A stretch of DNA of 64,000 nt, from assembly GCF_022627575.1 (NCBI RefSeq), contig NZ_JADEYQ010000015.1, forward strand, positions 21,382-85,381, in the 5' to 3' direction. The translations under genes and the position numbers were made by a program. The notes below the pieces were generated by a model. It saw only the letters and a program-made list of their open reading frames with translations. It did not search any database and had not been told where the DNA came from. This stretch comes from Sphingobacterium rhinopitheci. Its GTDB lineage: Bacteria; Bacteroidota; Bacteroidia; Sphingobacteriales; Sphingobacteriaceae. This document shows positions 16,806 to 25,618 of this stretch, one piece after another (within the stretch, counting starts at the first letter, position 1; each line of letters begins with the position of its first letter).

Positions 16806-17127
16806 AATGTAAGTGATCTTATATGTGTTTTAAGTGCCTTTTTTATTAACATGTAGTTTATGTAATTGTTTTACAGTTTGTTAGCTAAGTGGTGATTATT
16901 TAACAGAAAAAATAACTACTTACTGTATTTAACCTAGCAATTTCTAGGTAAAAAAAAGAAACCACATTATAAGTCAAGCTGCTAATAGAGATAGTACCAA
17001 TAAAAAATGTTCTATATGATGGATTATTTATCGAAGGATTACCTATAAATAAGCATATTTTGTAGTAGTCCGTATCCTTTCTCAAATAGTAACCCTTATC
17101 CAAAAAGTCTCCCAAAAGCTGATTTCC
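16806..17127 (-). other. 322-nt intergenic region, no gene supported
   Basis: This stretch lies between the symporter start and the amidase stop on the same strand. A 71-codon open frame (16900-17115) has no start context or family features. No hairpin with a U-run or TAnnTTTG box is clear. Confidence 0.4.
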
Positions 17128-18105
17128 TTATTTTATATTTAGAAATTCAAATGGCTCAGATTCTACAAATAGAGCAGATGTCTCACCGGCATATATTTCA
17201 TCTTTCTCCAGCGCAAGCTTTCTTACCTTACCGTTAAAGTCTAAGTTTTTAAAATTTACCCATATCGCATTCGGGCTCAGCGCATCTTCGTAGTAATACG
17301 TTAAATTCTTTTGATCGGATACTGTTCGCCATCTTGTGGTCGACAAATTGGGATACCCTTCGATAGAAATACCATACGGTACAGAACACTGTCTTATCAC
17401 GCTGAATGCACTAGCAATAGCTATCCGTTTGTCATCAGTTTGTGGAACTGCTGTTATGTAAAAAGAAGCTCTTACAAAGCGGTCTGGCGCACGATTTGTG
17501 CCTGGCAAGAATATTTTACCTGGTATATCTTTCCAGTATTCATTGATCGCTAATTGGCTTTCGTAGATTGGGTCATTAGTCATCACCGTATAGGAAGGGT
17601 GGTGGTGGATTGTTAATTTACCATTTATATATTCAAAAATTGCATTATCGCCCATTGCGTCCGATATAGAAAGGTGGACATCTACAAATCTATCCGTATT
17701 GGGGATATTATCTGAAACGATGGTAAATTTTTCCATTTTCAATTCATCTACAGCTTCAGCTACGGTAGCAAAATTATCTAAAACATATTGGGCCCAGTAT
17801 GAAACTACTAAGTAGTTATCTTCAGTATCAGGATAAACATCAGGATATTGTGTACTTGTCAACCACAAGAGATTTGCTACTAATCCTTTTTCATTCATGC
17901 CGTCAGATACTGCCATATCATATGAACTGGTTGCTACGCTGCCATACTTCGAAGTCCATGATATTTCCCTTGTTTTATAAGAACTTGTTCTTTCCAGTCC
18001 TTTGGGGAATAACCAAAGGTTTGCAGGTATTTCCATGGTAAAATCCATGCTTCTAGCCGTTATAATAGTATTGTTAGGTCCCTTGTAAACTACTCTTGTA
18101 CACAT
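17128..18105 (-). CDS. Linear amide C-N hydrolase, choloylglycine hydrolase / penicillin V acylase family
   Basis: This 325-aa Ntn hydrolase begins MCTRVV; removal of Met exposes the nucleophile Cys2. Other family residues are Arg18 and Asp21 in TARSMDF, the DGMNEKGL oxyanion segment with Asn78 nearby, and TNDPIY in the second half. There is no signal peptide, so the enzyme is probably cytoplasmic. Family members cleave bile-salt conjugates, penicillin V or N-acyl homoserine lactones; a bile-salt role is unlikely in a free-living Sphingobacteriaceae and an acyl-homoserine-lactone or other amide substrate is possible. It stands alone between the symporter and the M20 peptidase. Confidence 0.9.
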   Translation of the reverse strand: MCTRVVYKGPNNTIITARSMDFTMEIPANLWLFPKGLERTSSYKTREISWTSKYGSVATSSYDMAVSDGMNEKGLVANLLWLTSTQYPDVYPDTEDNYLVVSYWAQYVLDNFATVAEAVDELKMEKFTIVSDNIPNTDRFVDVHLSISDAMGDNAIFEYINGKLTIHHHPSYTVMTNDPIYESQLAINEYWKDIPGKIFLPGTNRAPDRFVRASFYITAVPQTDDKRIAIASAFSVIRQCSVPYGISIEGYPNLSTTRWRTVSDQKNLTYYYEDALSPNAIWVNFKNLDFNGKVRKLALEKDEIYAGETSALFVESEPFEFLNIK

Positions 18106-18496
18106 AATAATAAATTTAATTTTAGATTATAACTCATTATAATACAACAACACGGGAGAGTGTGTAAATGTTTTAATAGTATTGCTTATGAGATCTAATT
18201 GTAAATGTAGTACCAATCCTAATGGACTGTAAATTGCAAGCACAAATGGATACATAACTATTTTTTGTATGGAAATATCATAGTTTAGAAGTGTCATCAC
18301 TTGCTCTTTTAGAGATTTACTTTTGTAGTAAGTATAGCTTTTGATTGGGTAAGATGCTGTTTAGTATTTTAGGAATGAATAGCGTGTAACAAGAGGTCTT
18401 GAAAGTAGGTATACTTTGGATGACTGCGATATATAACTATGGTCTACGCCATTATTATCGTCATGCACAGCATGAACTACGATGTAGTATGCTATA
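18106..18496 (-). other. Gene-free stretch upstream of the amidase gene
   Basis: About 390 nt between the amidase start and the M20 peptidase terminator. No open frame with family features, RNA gene or repeat is seen. Confidence 0.4.
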
Positions 18497-18530
18497 AAAA
18501 AGGCTTTTGTATTTCTACAAAAGCCTTTTT
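18497..18530 (-). terminator. Terminator of the M20 peptidase gene
   Basis: Fifteen perfectly paired bases (18497-18511 with 18516-18530) with a 4-nt loop, 18 nt after the stop codon. The A-run at 18497-18501 supplies the U-tract on the minus strand. Confidence 0.85.
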
Positions 18531-18548
18531 AATGGGGTATGAGTATTG

Positions 18549-20072
18549 TTACTTCATCAATAATTTGAAATAATGAATCATGCGCATATAATTGTCTATC
18601 GTTATAGATTCATTGTCATTATGGATAAGACGTTGATCATATTGATTGATTTCTATCGGCATAAAACGGAATACATTGTCCGATACAATTTCATATTTAT
18701 AAGCATCTGTTCCTCCTATAGTCAGGTATGAAGAAATGATCGCATTTGGATATACCTCTGCTATTGTTTTTTGCACTTTCTGGAATGGCTCCCCATTGAT
18801 ATCTGATATCTTTGATGGTTCGCGTGAAGAGATTACTTTGTAATCGACATCATAGCCTTCACATACTTGTTTGACATGATTCATTACATCTTCAACGGTA
18901 TTACCTTGCAGTATTCTGAAGTTTACCGTGATCTCTGTTGTTGCAGACAGCACATTGGGCGCATCGCTCGAGTGTGCCATAGTCAATGCTGTTGTGGTAC
19001 GTATCAATGCATTGGAGGCAGCATCATTCTCTAAGCTCTTTATCAACAATCCTTTCAATAGCCATTGGTTGGAAATAGCCAATTGTGATTTGAAGTCCAT
19101 GGACCCTCCTACATTTTTGAGGAAGTATTCAATAGGATCCGTTATCATAGCCGGCATTTGGTCTGTATTTAGTCGCTCTACGATCTCAGATGCAAGCACT
19201 AGAGAGCCTTTCTTTGGTGGCATAGAAGAGTGGCCACCTGTACCTTTTACAGTTATCTGCAACGTTAAGAATCCTTTTTCGGCAACTCCAACTAGTGCAA
19301 TAGCTTTGTCTATACTTTTGATGACAGATCCTGGGCTTACTACGTATCCGCCTTCATCATATACAGCATCAAATTCGATATTTTTATTTTTGAAATATTC
19401 CGCTATTTTGAGTGCTCCTTGGCGGCCACTTACTTCCTCATCGTGACCGAAAGCGAAATATATATCTTGTTCGGGTTGGTAGCCTTCCTCTAGCAACTGA
19501 TCAGCACCTTCTAAGATAGATATCAACATTCCTTTCATGTCCAATGTACCACGACCATATATTCTTCCATGATCTACAGCACCACTGAATGGGGGATAGG
19601 TCCAGGCGTCTTGATATTCTGTCAGTGGCGTAGCTTTTTCGCTGATATTGAACACCGGTGTATATGCTGGAGGGTTTGCAAAGTCATAATTGTTGATAGG
19701 GACAACATCATAATGCGATAAAAATAACAGTGGTTTTTTACTACTATTTTTACCTTTCCAGTGAAATACCAATCCATATTTGTTGACTGTTGCGGTATCT
19801 AATTTTTCAAAAATTAAAGGATATGATTGTTGCAAAAATGTGTGAAACTGCTCAAAGGGTTCGAAATTCGTTTCACCATATTCTACAGTACTCACTGTAG
19901 GGATTTGTATTGCTTCTGAGAGTCTTTTTACAGCTTTTTCATTTATCGGGAATTCAGCTGGATCTTTTGCTAAATTTTTGGTCGAAGCAAATGGATAGGT
20001 GAATGTTTTTATAATTAAGACAACTAGTAAAATAATCACAAGAATGATTATTCCTAATAATACTTTTTTCAT
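18549..20072 (-). CDS. M20-family metallopeptidase (PM20D1/Gly-X carboxypeptidase-like), membrane-anchored
   Basis: This 507-aa protein has one N-terminal hydrophobic segment (residues about 4-24) that should anchor or export it. The M20 dinuclear zinc site is visible: LFLSHYDVVP (zinc His and Asp), GRIYGRGTLDMKG (bridging Asp), GHDEEVSGRQG (general-base Glu-Glu) and the dimerisation-domain motif GTGGHSSMPP. The C-terminal TIGGTDAYKYE and IHNDNESI complete the site. Length and layout match the carboxypeptidase-S/PM20D1 branch, whose members hydrolyse or form N-acyl amino acids or cleave Gly-X dipeptides. It stands alone; the substrate is not predictable. Confidence 0.93.
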   Translation of the reverse strand: MKKVLLGIIILVIILLVVLIIKTFTYPFASTKNLAKDPAEFPINEKAVKRLSEAIQIPTVSTVEYGETNFEPFEQFHTFLQQSYPLIFEKLDTATVNKYGLVFHWKGKNSSKKPLLFLSHYDVVPINNYDFANPPAYTPVFNISEKATPLTEYQDAWTYPPFSGAVDHGRIYGRGTLDMKGMLISILEGADQLLEEGYQPEQDIYFAFGHDEEVSGRQGALKIAEYFKNKNIEFDAVYDEGGYVVSPGSVIKSIDKAIALVGVAEKGFLTLQITVKGTGGHSSMPPKKGSLVLASEIVERLNTDQMPAMITDPIEYFLKNVGGSMDFKSQLAISNQWLLKGLLIKSLENDAASNALIRTTTALTMAHSSDAPNVLSATTEITVNFRILQGNTVEDVMNHVKQVCEGYDVDYKVISSREPSKISDINGEPFQKVQKTIAEVYPNAIISSYLTIGGTDAYKYEIVSDNVFRFMPIEINQYDQRLIHNDNESITIDNYMRMIHYFKLLMK

Positions 20073-20196
20073 ATATTAACTTTTTGTGTGTACAGTTTTT
20101 GGATTACTATCTCGTATAATGATACATACTATACAATTGGACCTCCTTTATGTTTTGGTAATTCTTGTTTTTAGGTGTTTTTTTATATTATCAGCA

Positions 20197-20952
20197 TTAA
20201 TCCTCATGAATTGGTTTCTTTGGTGGGCCGACATAAAAATTTGTTTGTAGTTTGTTACTTCTTGGGTAATTAAGGAATTCATTATTATATTGCTTTGTAG
20301 ACTTGGTGAATTTAAAAAATATACCTACCGCCATTTTTGGGAATATTTTTGCTAATAACATAGCTATTCTACGTGGAAAAGGATAGAAATTGCTTCCATA
20401 AAAGCTTTCTAATTGATAGCCTGATGGAAATCCTGTATTTAGGAATTTAATAATATCATTTTTTGTGTAGCCTCTTACATGTGCAGAATTATTTTTTATG
20501 CATGTTGGCTGTTTGCCTATTAGCAGTAATAATCTATTGTGAAAGGATGCTAAATTAGGTACGCCAATAATAAATGTACCTCCCGGTTTCAATACACGAG
20601 TGATTTCGTGACATATCCACCATATTTCCTTACAATGTTCAAGTATTTGATTGCATATTATAAGGTCTATACTATTGTCCTCAAAAGGAAGCACTCCTTT
20701 TTCGATATCTATACCATATACGGTAATACCATTATCTTTTAAGTTTTGCTGAAAACTAATAAATGCTTCGATCGCATATAATTGGGCCACAGGATGATGT
20801 TTTTGAACAATACTCAGATCTGTTCCATATCCAGCTCCAATATCTAATACTTTAATTGGAGTTGTAATATCTTGACAGAATTTATCAATTATAGCACGTC
20901 CATAATTTAGGTCCTTGCTATATTTTCTTTTCTGGTTCATAATGGTCATCAT
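20197..20952 (-). CDS. Class I SAM-dependent methyltransferase
   Basis: This 251-aa protein has a class I methyltransferase core: motif I VLDIGAGYGTDL (about residues 35-46), an acidic motif II region AIEAF, and motif IV DLIICNQILEHC (about 92-103), then LKPGGTFIIGVPN. The Cys/His-rich post-core part and the Arg/Lys-rich C-terminus are not diagnostic. The start may be ATG 20952 or ATG 20940 (MNQKRKYSK). It resembles methyltransferases that modify polysaccharide or lipid precursors, but no sugar genes are nearby. No substrate is assigned. Confidence 0.85.
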   Translation of the reverse strand: MMTIMNQKRKYSKDLNYGRAIIDKFCQDITTPIKVLDIGAGYGTDLSIVQKHHPVAQLYAIEAFISFQQNLKDNGITVYGIDIEKGVLPFEDNSIDLIICNQILEHCKEIWWICHEITRVLKPGGTFIIGVPNLASFHNRLLLLIGKQPTCIKNNSAHVRGYTKNDIIKFLNTGFPSGYQLESFYGSNFYPFPRRIAMLLAKIFPKMAVGIFFKFTKSTKQYNNEFLNYPRSNKLQTNFYVGPPKKPIHED

Positions 20953-21011
20953 AATTACTAGGTTAATTCAATATAGTATTTAATTAAATATAATGAATCC
21001 TGTGTAAATAA

Positions 21012-21045
21012 AAAGCCCCACTTATTTAATAATAAGTGGGGCTTT
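21012..21045 (-). terminator. Terminator of tsf
   Basis: A 13-bp perfect stem (21012-21024 with 21033-21045), 8-nt loop; the A-run to its left gives a U-tract on the minus strand. It ends the rplM-rpsI-rpsB-tsf transcript. Confidence 0.88.
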
Positions 21046-21065
21046 GTTATAACTTTCTTTCGAAA

Positions 21066-21902
21066 TTATGCACCTAATTGTACGCGTTTGAAAGCTTTTA
21101 CAGTTAATCCTTTAGATACTGAATCTAAGAATTGAGCGATACTTTTAGAAGAATCTTTAACGAATTCTTGGTTCAATAAAGTAGTTTCTTTAAAGAATTT
21201 GTTCAATTTACCTTGAGCAATTTTCTCTGCCATTTCAGCAGGTTTACCTTCAGCAATGATTTGTTCTTTAGCGATAGCGATTTCACGCTCTACCGTATTT
21301 GCATCAACGCCGTCTTTATCGATAGCGATAGGGTTCATTGCAGCGATTTGCATAGCTACATCTTTACCCGCTTCGTCAGCACCTTCAACAGCAGCAGAAA
21401 GACCTACTAATACACCTAAACGGTAGTTACCGTGGATGTAAGCAACAACTTTCTCGCCAGTAACGATTTCGAATTTCGAAATATCGATTTTCTCACCGAT
21501 AACACCAGTTTGCTCGATTAATAATTCTGAAATTACTTTACCGTCTAATGTTAATGCTTTTAATTCTTCTACTGTAGCAGGCGTGTTCGCTAAAGCTACC
21601 TCTGCGATTTTCTCCGCTAAAGCGATGAAATCAGAGTTTTTAGCTACGAAGTCAGTTTCACAGTTAACTTCTACTACGATACCAGTTTTGCCATCTGCTG
21701 TAGATTTAGCGATAACAACACCTTCGTTAGAGTCACGGTCTTGACGGCTAGCTGCTACTTTAGCACCTTTTTTACGTAGGTAATCAACAGCAGCTTCGAA
21801 GTCACCATTAGCTTCTACTAACGCTTTTTTACAATCCATCATACCTGCGCCTGTTTGTTGACGCAATTTGTTTACATCTGATGCAGAAATTTGTACTGAC
21901 AT
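21066..21902 (-). CDS. tsf: Elongation factor Ts
   Basis: This 278-aa protein is the nucleotide exchange factor for EF-Tu. The N-terminal UBA-like domain LRQQTGAGMMDCKKALVEA and the core motif VEVNCETDFVAKN, which contacts the EF-Tu nucleotide site, are both present. The rest forms the two dimerisation subdomains. It is the last gene of the rplM-rpsI-rpsB-tsf operon, 158 nt after rpsB. A strong terminator-like hairpin sits in that gap, so tsf may be expressed by read-through or at a lower level than rpsB. No Shine-Dalgarno is seen before its ATG. Confidence 0.97.
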   Translation of the reverse strand: MSVQISASDVNKLRQQTGAGMMDCKKALVEANGDFEAAVDYLRKKGAKVAASRQDRDSNEGVVIAKSTADGKTGIVVEVNCETDFVAKNSDFIALAEKIAEVALANTPATVEELKALTLDGKVISELLIEQTGVIGEKIDISKFEIVTGEKVVAYIHGNYRLGVLVGLSAAVEGADEAGKDVAMQIAAMNPIAIDKDGVDANTVEREIAIAKEQIIAEGKPAEMAEKIAQGKLNKFFKETTLLNQEFVKDSSKSIAQFLDSVSKGLTVKAFKRVQLGA

Positions 21903-21976
21903 GATATTTTCTTTTTAAATAAAATTACAATTGATGTATTTAACAGCTTGTAAATCACTGTTAAAAGTTGATTAAC

Positions 21977-22045
21977 AAAAAAACCGGAAAGACAGGGCAG
22001 GTAAAGGAAGATTAAGCTTCCAGAAACCAACACTTGTCTATCCGG
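21977..22045 (-). terminator. Terminator/attenuator hairpin between rpsB and tsf
   Basis: Minus-strand arms 22045-22033 and 21996-21984 pair at 11 of 13 positions and enclose a smaller hairpin (GGAAG/CTTCC); seven Us follow directly (21983-21977). It would end or reduce transcription between rpsB and tsf. Confidence 0.75.
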
Positions 22046-22060
22046 CTTTATATAGAATTA

Positions 22061-22867
22061 TTATTCTACGTCTTTCGCTTTACGAGTGCGTTTTCCTGGA
22101 GTCGCTTCACCAGCTTCACCATTGTCAACTGCAGCTTTAGCAGCAGCAGCTTCTTTTTCCGCATCATCTTCTTTATCGCGTTTACGCTCTTCTAAACCTT
22201 CTACGATCGCTTGACCAATGATACCTGCGATTAAGCTAATAGATTTAGTAGCGTCATCATTTGCTGGAATTGGGAAATCGATGTTTGTAGGATCAGAGTT
22301 CGTATCTACCATTGCAAAAGTAGGGATGTTCAATTTGATAGCTTCTGCTACAGCGATGTGTTCTTTTTTCACATCGATGATGAATAAAGCTGCAGGCAAA
22401 CGGTTTAAGTCAGCGATACCTCCTAAAAGGTTATCTAACTTAATACGCTCACGTTGAATCATCAACTTCTCTTTTTTAGACAATACATCAAATGTACCAT
22501 CTTTTTGCATTTTGTCAATAGTAGTCATTTTTTTGATAGACTTACGAACTGTTGCGAAGTTAGTAAGCATACCACCTAACCAACGCTCTGTAACATAAGG
22601 CATGTTAACAGCCTTAGCTTGTTGCGCGATGATTTCTTTTGCTTGTTTTTTCGTTGCTACGAATAAAACTTTGCGACCTGATTTTACGATTTGTTTGATA
22701 GCTGAAGCAGCTTCTTCTAATTTCGTAAGTGTTTTGTTCAAGTCAATGATGTGGATACCGTTGCGTTCCATGAAAATGTACTTAGACATTTTCGGATCCC
22801 ATTTACGTGTAAGGTGACCAAAGTGCACACCTGCATCCAATAAATCTTGATAAGTAGTTCTTGCCAT
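22061..22867 (-). CDS. rpsB: 30S ribosomal protein uS2
   Basis: This 268-aa protein binds late on the 30S subunit near the platform. Family motifs: LLDAGVHFGHLTRKWDPKM, INLNKT-type helix (IIDLNKTLTKLEEA), VLFVATKKQAKEII, and RWLGGMLTNFATVRKSI. After about residue 228 a lineage-specific Ala/Lys/Glu-rich tail ends in a basic cluster. An unusually perfect AGGAGG lies 8 nt before the start codon, in a genome that mostly lacks such sites. It follows rpsI by 18 nt. Confidence 0.97.
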   Translation of the reverse strand: MARTTYQDLLDAGVHFGHLTRKWDPKMSKYIFMERNGIHIIDLNKTLTKLEEAASAIKQIVKSGRKVLFVATKKQAKEIIAQQAKAVNMPYVTERWLGGMLTNFATVRKSIKKMTTIDKMQKDGTFDVLSKKEKLMIQRERIKLDNLLGGIADLNRLPAALFIIDVKKEHIAVAEAIKLNIPTFAMVDTNSDPTNIDFPIPANDDATKSISLIAGIIGQAIVEGLEERKRDKEDDAEKEAAAAKAAVDNGEAGEATPGKRTRKAKDVE

Positions 22868-22875
22868 TTTTTGAT

Positions 22876-22881
22876 CCTCCT
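22876..22881 (-). promoter_or_regulatory. Strong Shine-Dalgarno AGGAGG before rpsB
   Basis: The minus strand reads AGGAGG with an 8-nt spacer to the rpsB ATG. Most other genes in the window have A/T-rich leaders without such a site. Confidence 0.8.
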
Positions 22882-22885
22882 GTGA

Positions 22886-23272
22886 TTAACGTTTACTGAA
22901 TTGGAATCTTTTACGTGCTTTCTTGCGTCCTGGTTTTTTACGCTCAACCATACGGTCATCACGTGTTACTAAACCTTTCGCGCGTAAAGCAGGTTTTACT
23001 TCCGGGTTAAGTTCTACTAAAGCTTTAGCAATTGCTAAACGTACAGCTTCAGCTTGACCTTTAACACCACCACCTTGAACGTTAACTTTCACATCAAAAT
23101 TTGCTAATGACTCGGCTACGCTTAATGATTGCGTAACGATGTATTGCAAAGGCAATGTTGGGAAATACTCTTTGTAGTCTTTACCATTTACGGTAATGAT
23201 TCCGCTACCAGCTCCTAAGTAGATACGAGCAACAGCAGTTTTTCTTCTTCCTGAAGTGTTAGTTGTTGACAT
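22886..23272 (-). CDS. rpsI: 30S ribosomal protein uS9
   Basis: This 128-aa protein contacts P-site tRNA through its C-terminal tail. Motifs: RRKTAVARIYLGAGSGIITVNG at the N-terminus (here split by normal spacing), VQGGGVKGQAEAVRLAIAKAL, and the basic end DDRMVERKKPGRKKARKRFQ followed by FSKR, the tRNA-contacting tail. It starts 11 nt after rplM and has its own AGGAG, which overlaps the rplM stop codon, 7 nt before its ATG. Confidence 0.97.
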   Translation of the reverse strand: MSTTNTSGRRKTAVARIYLGAGSGIITVNGKDYKEYFPTLPLQYIVTQSLSVAESLANFDVKVNVQGGGVKGQAEAVRLAIAKALVELNPEVKPALRAKGLVTRDDRMVERKKPGRKKARKRFQFSKR

Positions 23273-23279
23273 AATTGTT

Positions 23280-23284
23280 CTCCT
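23280..23284 (-). promoter_or_regulatory. Shine-Dalgarno AGGAG before rpsI, overlapping rplM stop
   Basis: Minus-strand AGGAG overlaps the last base of the rplM TAA stop codon and lies 7 nt from the rpsI ATG. This suits translational coupling. Confidence 0.75.
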
Positions 23285-23727
23285 TAAAATTTAACTGGTT
23301 TTGGATTTTGTGCCTCTTGTTTGTGCTCTGTTCCAGCATAAACGTAAAGGTTTTTAAATAACTGACGTCCTAAACGATTTTTCGGAAGCATACCACGTAC
23401 AGCTTTCTCAATAATGCGCTCTGGATGTTTAGCCAATAATTCTTTTGGAGAAACAAAACGTTGACCACCTGGGTAGCCAGTGTAGCGAACATAAACTTTG
23501 TCGCCTAATTTGTTTCCTGTCAACTTAATTTTGTCTGCATTGATAACAATAACGTTATCTCCACAGTCTACGTGTGGGGTAAATGTTGGCTTGTGCTTTC
23601 CACGAATTACTTTTGCAATTTCGCTGGCCAAACGTCCCAAGATCTCGCCTTCAGCGTCAACAACGATCCACTCTTTGTTAACAGTGTTTTTGTTGGCAGA
23701 GACAGTTTTGTAACTTAACGTATTCAC
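23284..23727 (-). CDS. rplM: 50S ribosomal protein uL13
   Basis: This 147-aa protein is an early-assembly 50S component. Family motifs: [39 protein letters not shown], and [15 protein letters not shown]. It is the first gene of a four-gene operon. A good promoter (TTG, 21 nt, TACCTTTG) and a leader hairpin are found upstream, so autogenous control through the leader is possible. No Shine-Dalgarno precedes this ATG, unlike rpsI and rpsB. Confidence 0.97.
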   Translation of the reverse strand: MNTLSYKTVSANKNTVNKEWIVVDAEGEILGRLASEIAKVIRGKHKPTFTPHVDCGDNVIVINADKIKLTGNKLGDKVYVRYTGYPGGQRFVSPKELLAKHPERIIEKAVRGMLPKNRLGRQLFKNLYVYAGTEHKQEAQNPKPVKF

Positions 23728-23760
23728 TTGCTTTTATTTAATTAATTAATAAATATTCTA

Positions 23761-23820
23761 ACCGAGTGTAATCTCTACAATCGGAATGCAAAGGTATTAA
23801 TTTTATTTGGTATTTTACAA
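23761..23820 (-). promoter_or_regulatory. Promoter and leader hairpin of the rplM operon
   Basis: On the minus strand TTG (23820-23818), 21 nt, then TACCTTTG (23796-23789). The first transcribed bases form a hairpin (23783-23761) with 8 of 9 pairs, CCGATTGTA against TACACTCGG, loop GAGAT. The 13-mer TTGCATTCCGATT at 23791-23779 recurs in the rplS leader. Confidence 0.6.
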
Positions 23821-23917
23821 GTAGTTAGCTGTTTTTATTTTTAACATTTTTTAAGATGGATAAGGCTAACTTTTGGTGACAATATCCTACCTTAGTGAGG
23901 TGTTAAAAAGTACGAAT

Positions 23918-25618
23918 ATGATGAATAATATTATTAAGAGTATATTAGTATTGCTTTTTGTATTAGTTTTTGCAGGAAAAAACTATGCTCAAAGTAATAA
24001 TTCGCTATATAGAAGTGAGCTCGCAGAGGTAGAGGTTAAGCTTCGTGAAGGTAATTTTCCTGCGGCTATAAATATACTAGATCAAATCTTAGTTAAATAC
24101 CCTACTGCGGCGGAGGTTTTTTATGCCAAAGGGTTATTGCTAGGGCAGGTTGGTAATTTGGATGGTGCCATCACTAATGTAGAAGAAGCTTATAAGATAG
24201 AGCCATTGGTATTATATACTAACTATCTAGTAGAGCTTTATAAGTCTAAAAAGGATTGGAAAAAAGCTGTGGAAGTATTGACGGCAGCACGTGCGAAATA
24301 TCCCAATGATACTGCATTGGCTAGGGAATTGTTGTCGATATTGGGCTTTACAGATCAATTAGATCAAGCTTTAGTCGTATATAACCAAGAGAAAGATAAA
24401 GGGAATCATACAGATACCCTAGATGTAGCATTAGCCGATGTTTTCTTTTATGGTAATAAGAATAAAGAAGGTATAGCACTATTGCTGCCATGGTCAGGCA
24501 AATCTACATTGAGCAGTGTTTACGGTAGATTGGGGTATGGTTACCTCAATGAAAAGAAAGCTAAGAATGCTATTGCCACATTGGAATTAGGTGTCGCAAA
24601 ATCCAATGATGCTAGTTTATATTTAGATTTAGCGGATGCCTATAAAATGGAAGGTAAATCAAAATTTACCTTTGATGCCTTGGAAAAAGCTTTTAAATCT
24701 ACAGACGTACAGTACGTACACAAGTACCGTGTGATGTTGGACTTATTAGGTGTAGAGAATAAATCGCTCACTATGGATCAAGTGCAGTCATTAGCAAATA
24801 CATTGGTGTTAGTTCACCCCCGAATTGCGGAAAGTCACATGATTAAAGGGGAGATTTTATGGAAGCGTGGTAACACCGCTGAAGCGAAATCTATGTTTTT
24901 AACCGCAGTAGGCATAGCACCAAATCAAATTGATGCTTGGCGGATGTTGATCAATGTAGATTTGGTCATGAAGCAAGTTGATGAAGCAATACAACATAGT
25001 AAGGAAGGTTTGAATGCAAATCCCGGTAATCCGGCTTTATTGTACTTTTCAGGGTTAGCTTATTTAGCTAAAGAAGATAATGCCTCAGCGCGACAATTAT
25101 TGGAAGCAGCATTGAATAATAGTACAAATGAGAATAAATATTTGAGATCTATTATATATGGTTCTTTAGGGGATTTGTATCATAAGCTGAATATGGATGC
25201 TGCTTCGGATGTAGCATATGAGGAAGCCATAAAGCTGGATAGTACAAATGCTGTCGCTATGAATAATCTGGCTTATTACTTATCCCTACGTAAGTTGGAT
25301 TTAGAAAAAGCAGCTGATTATTCTATGCGATCTATAGCATTAGAACCTAAAAGCTCCACTTACCAGGATACCTATGCTTGGGTTATGTTTCAACAAGGTA
25401 ATTATACTGAAGCATTAAAATGGATAGAGAAGGCACTGAAGAATTCACCCGTTACTTCGGTTACCTTGATAGAGCATTATGGTGACATCTTATCCCAATT
25501 GGGGAAAACTAAGGAAGCTTTAAAACAATGGCAAAAGGCACTTACATTAGCGGATATCAGCGAGAAAGATAAATTAAAAATTCAAGAAAAAATTAAAGAG
25601 AAAAAATATGTGGAGTAG
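23918..25618 (+). CDS. Tetratricopeptide-repeat protein, exported
   Basis: This 566-aa protein has a signal peptide (hydrophobic residues about 7-20, then AGKNYAQ) and is otherwise almost entirely TPR repeats; clear units include FPAAINILDQILVKYPTAAE, AVEVLTAARAKYPNDTALAR and DAASDVAYEEAIKLDSTNAV. TPR arrays bind partner proteins. I took ATG 23918; the frame can be extended to GTG 23873 but that removes the signal peptide from the N-terminus. Its last codons overlap the DUF4292 lipoprotein gene by 11 nt, and EnvC-like and TatA genes follow. The context suggests a periplasmic scaffold in envelope biogenesis. Confidence 0.88.
   Translation: MMNNIIKSILVLLFVLVFAGKNYAQSNNSLYRSELAEVEVKLREGNFPAAINILDQILVKYPTAAEVFYAKGLLLGQVGNLDGAITNVEEAYKIEPLVLYTNYLVELYKSKKDWKKAVEVLTAARAKYPNDTALARELLSILGFTDQLDQALVVYNQEKDKGNHTDTLDVALADVFFYGNKNKEGIALLLPWSGKSTLSSVYGRLGYGYLNEKKAKNAIATLELGVAKSNDASLYLDLADAYKMEGKSKFTFDALEKAFKSTDVQYVHKYRVMLDLLGVENKSLTMDQVQSLANTLVLVHPRIAESHMIKGEILWKRGNTAEAKSMFLTAVGIAPNQIDAWRMLINVDLVMKQVDEAIQHSKEGLNANPGNPALLYFSGLAYLAKEDNASARQLLEAALNNSTNENKYLRSIIYGSLGDLYHKLNMDAASDVAYEEAIKLDSTNAVAMNNLAYYLSLRKLDLEKAADYSMRSIALEPKSSTYQDTYAWVMFQQGNYTEALKWIEKALKNSPVTSVTLIEHYGDILSQLGKTKEALKQWQKALTLADISEKDKLKIQEKIKEKKYVE

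Noticed and set aside
16900..17115. 71-codon open frame on the minus strand
   Set aside because: No start context, signal peptide or family motif; composition is like the non-coding flanks.
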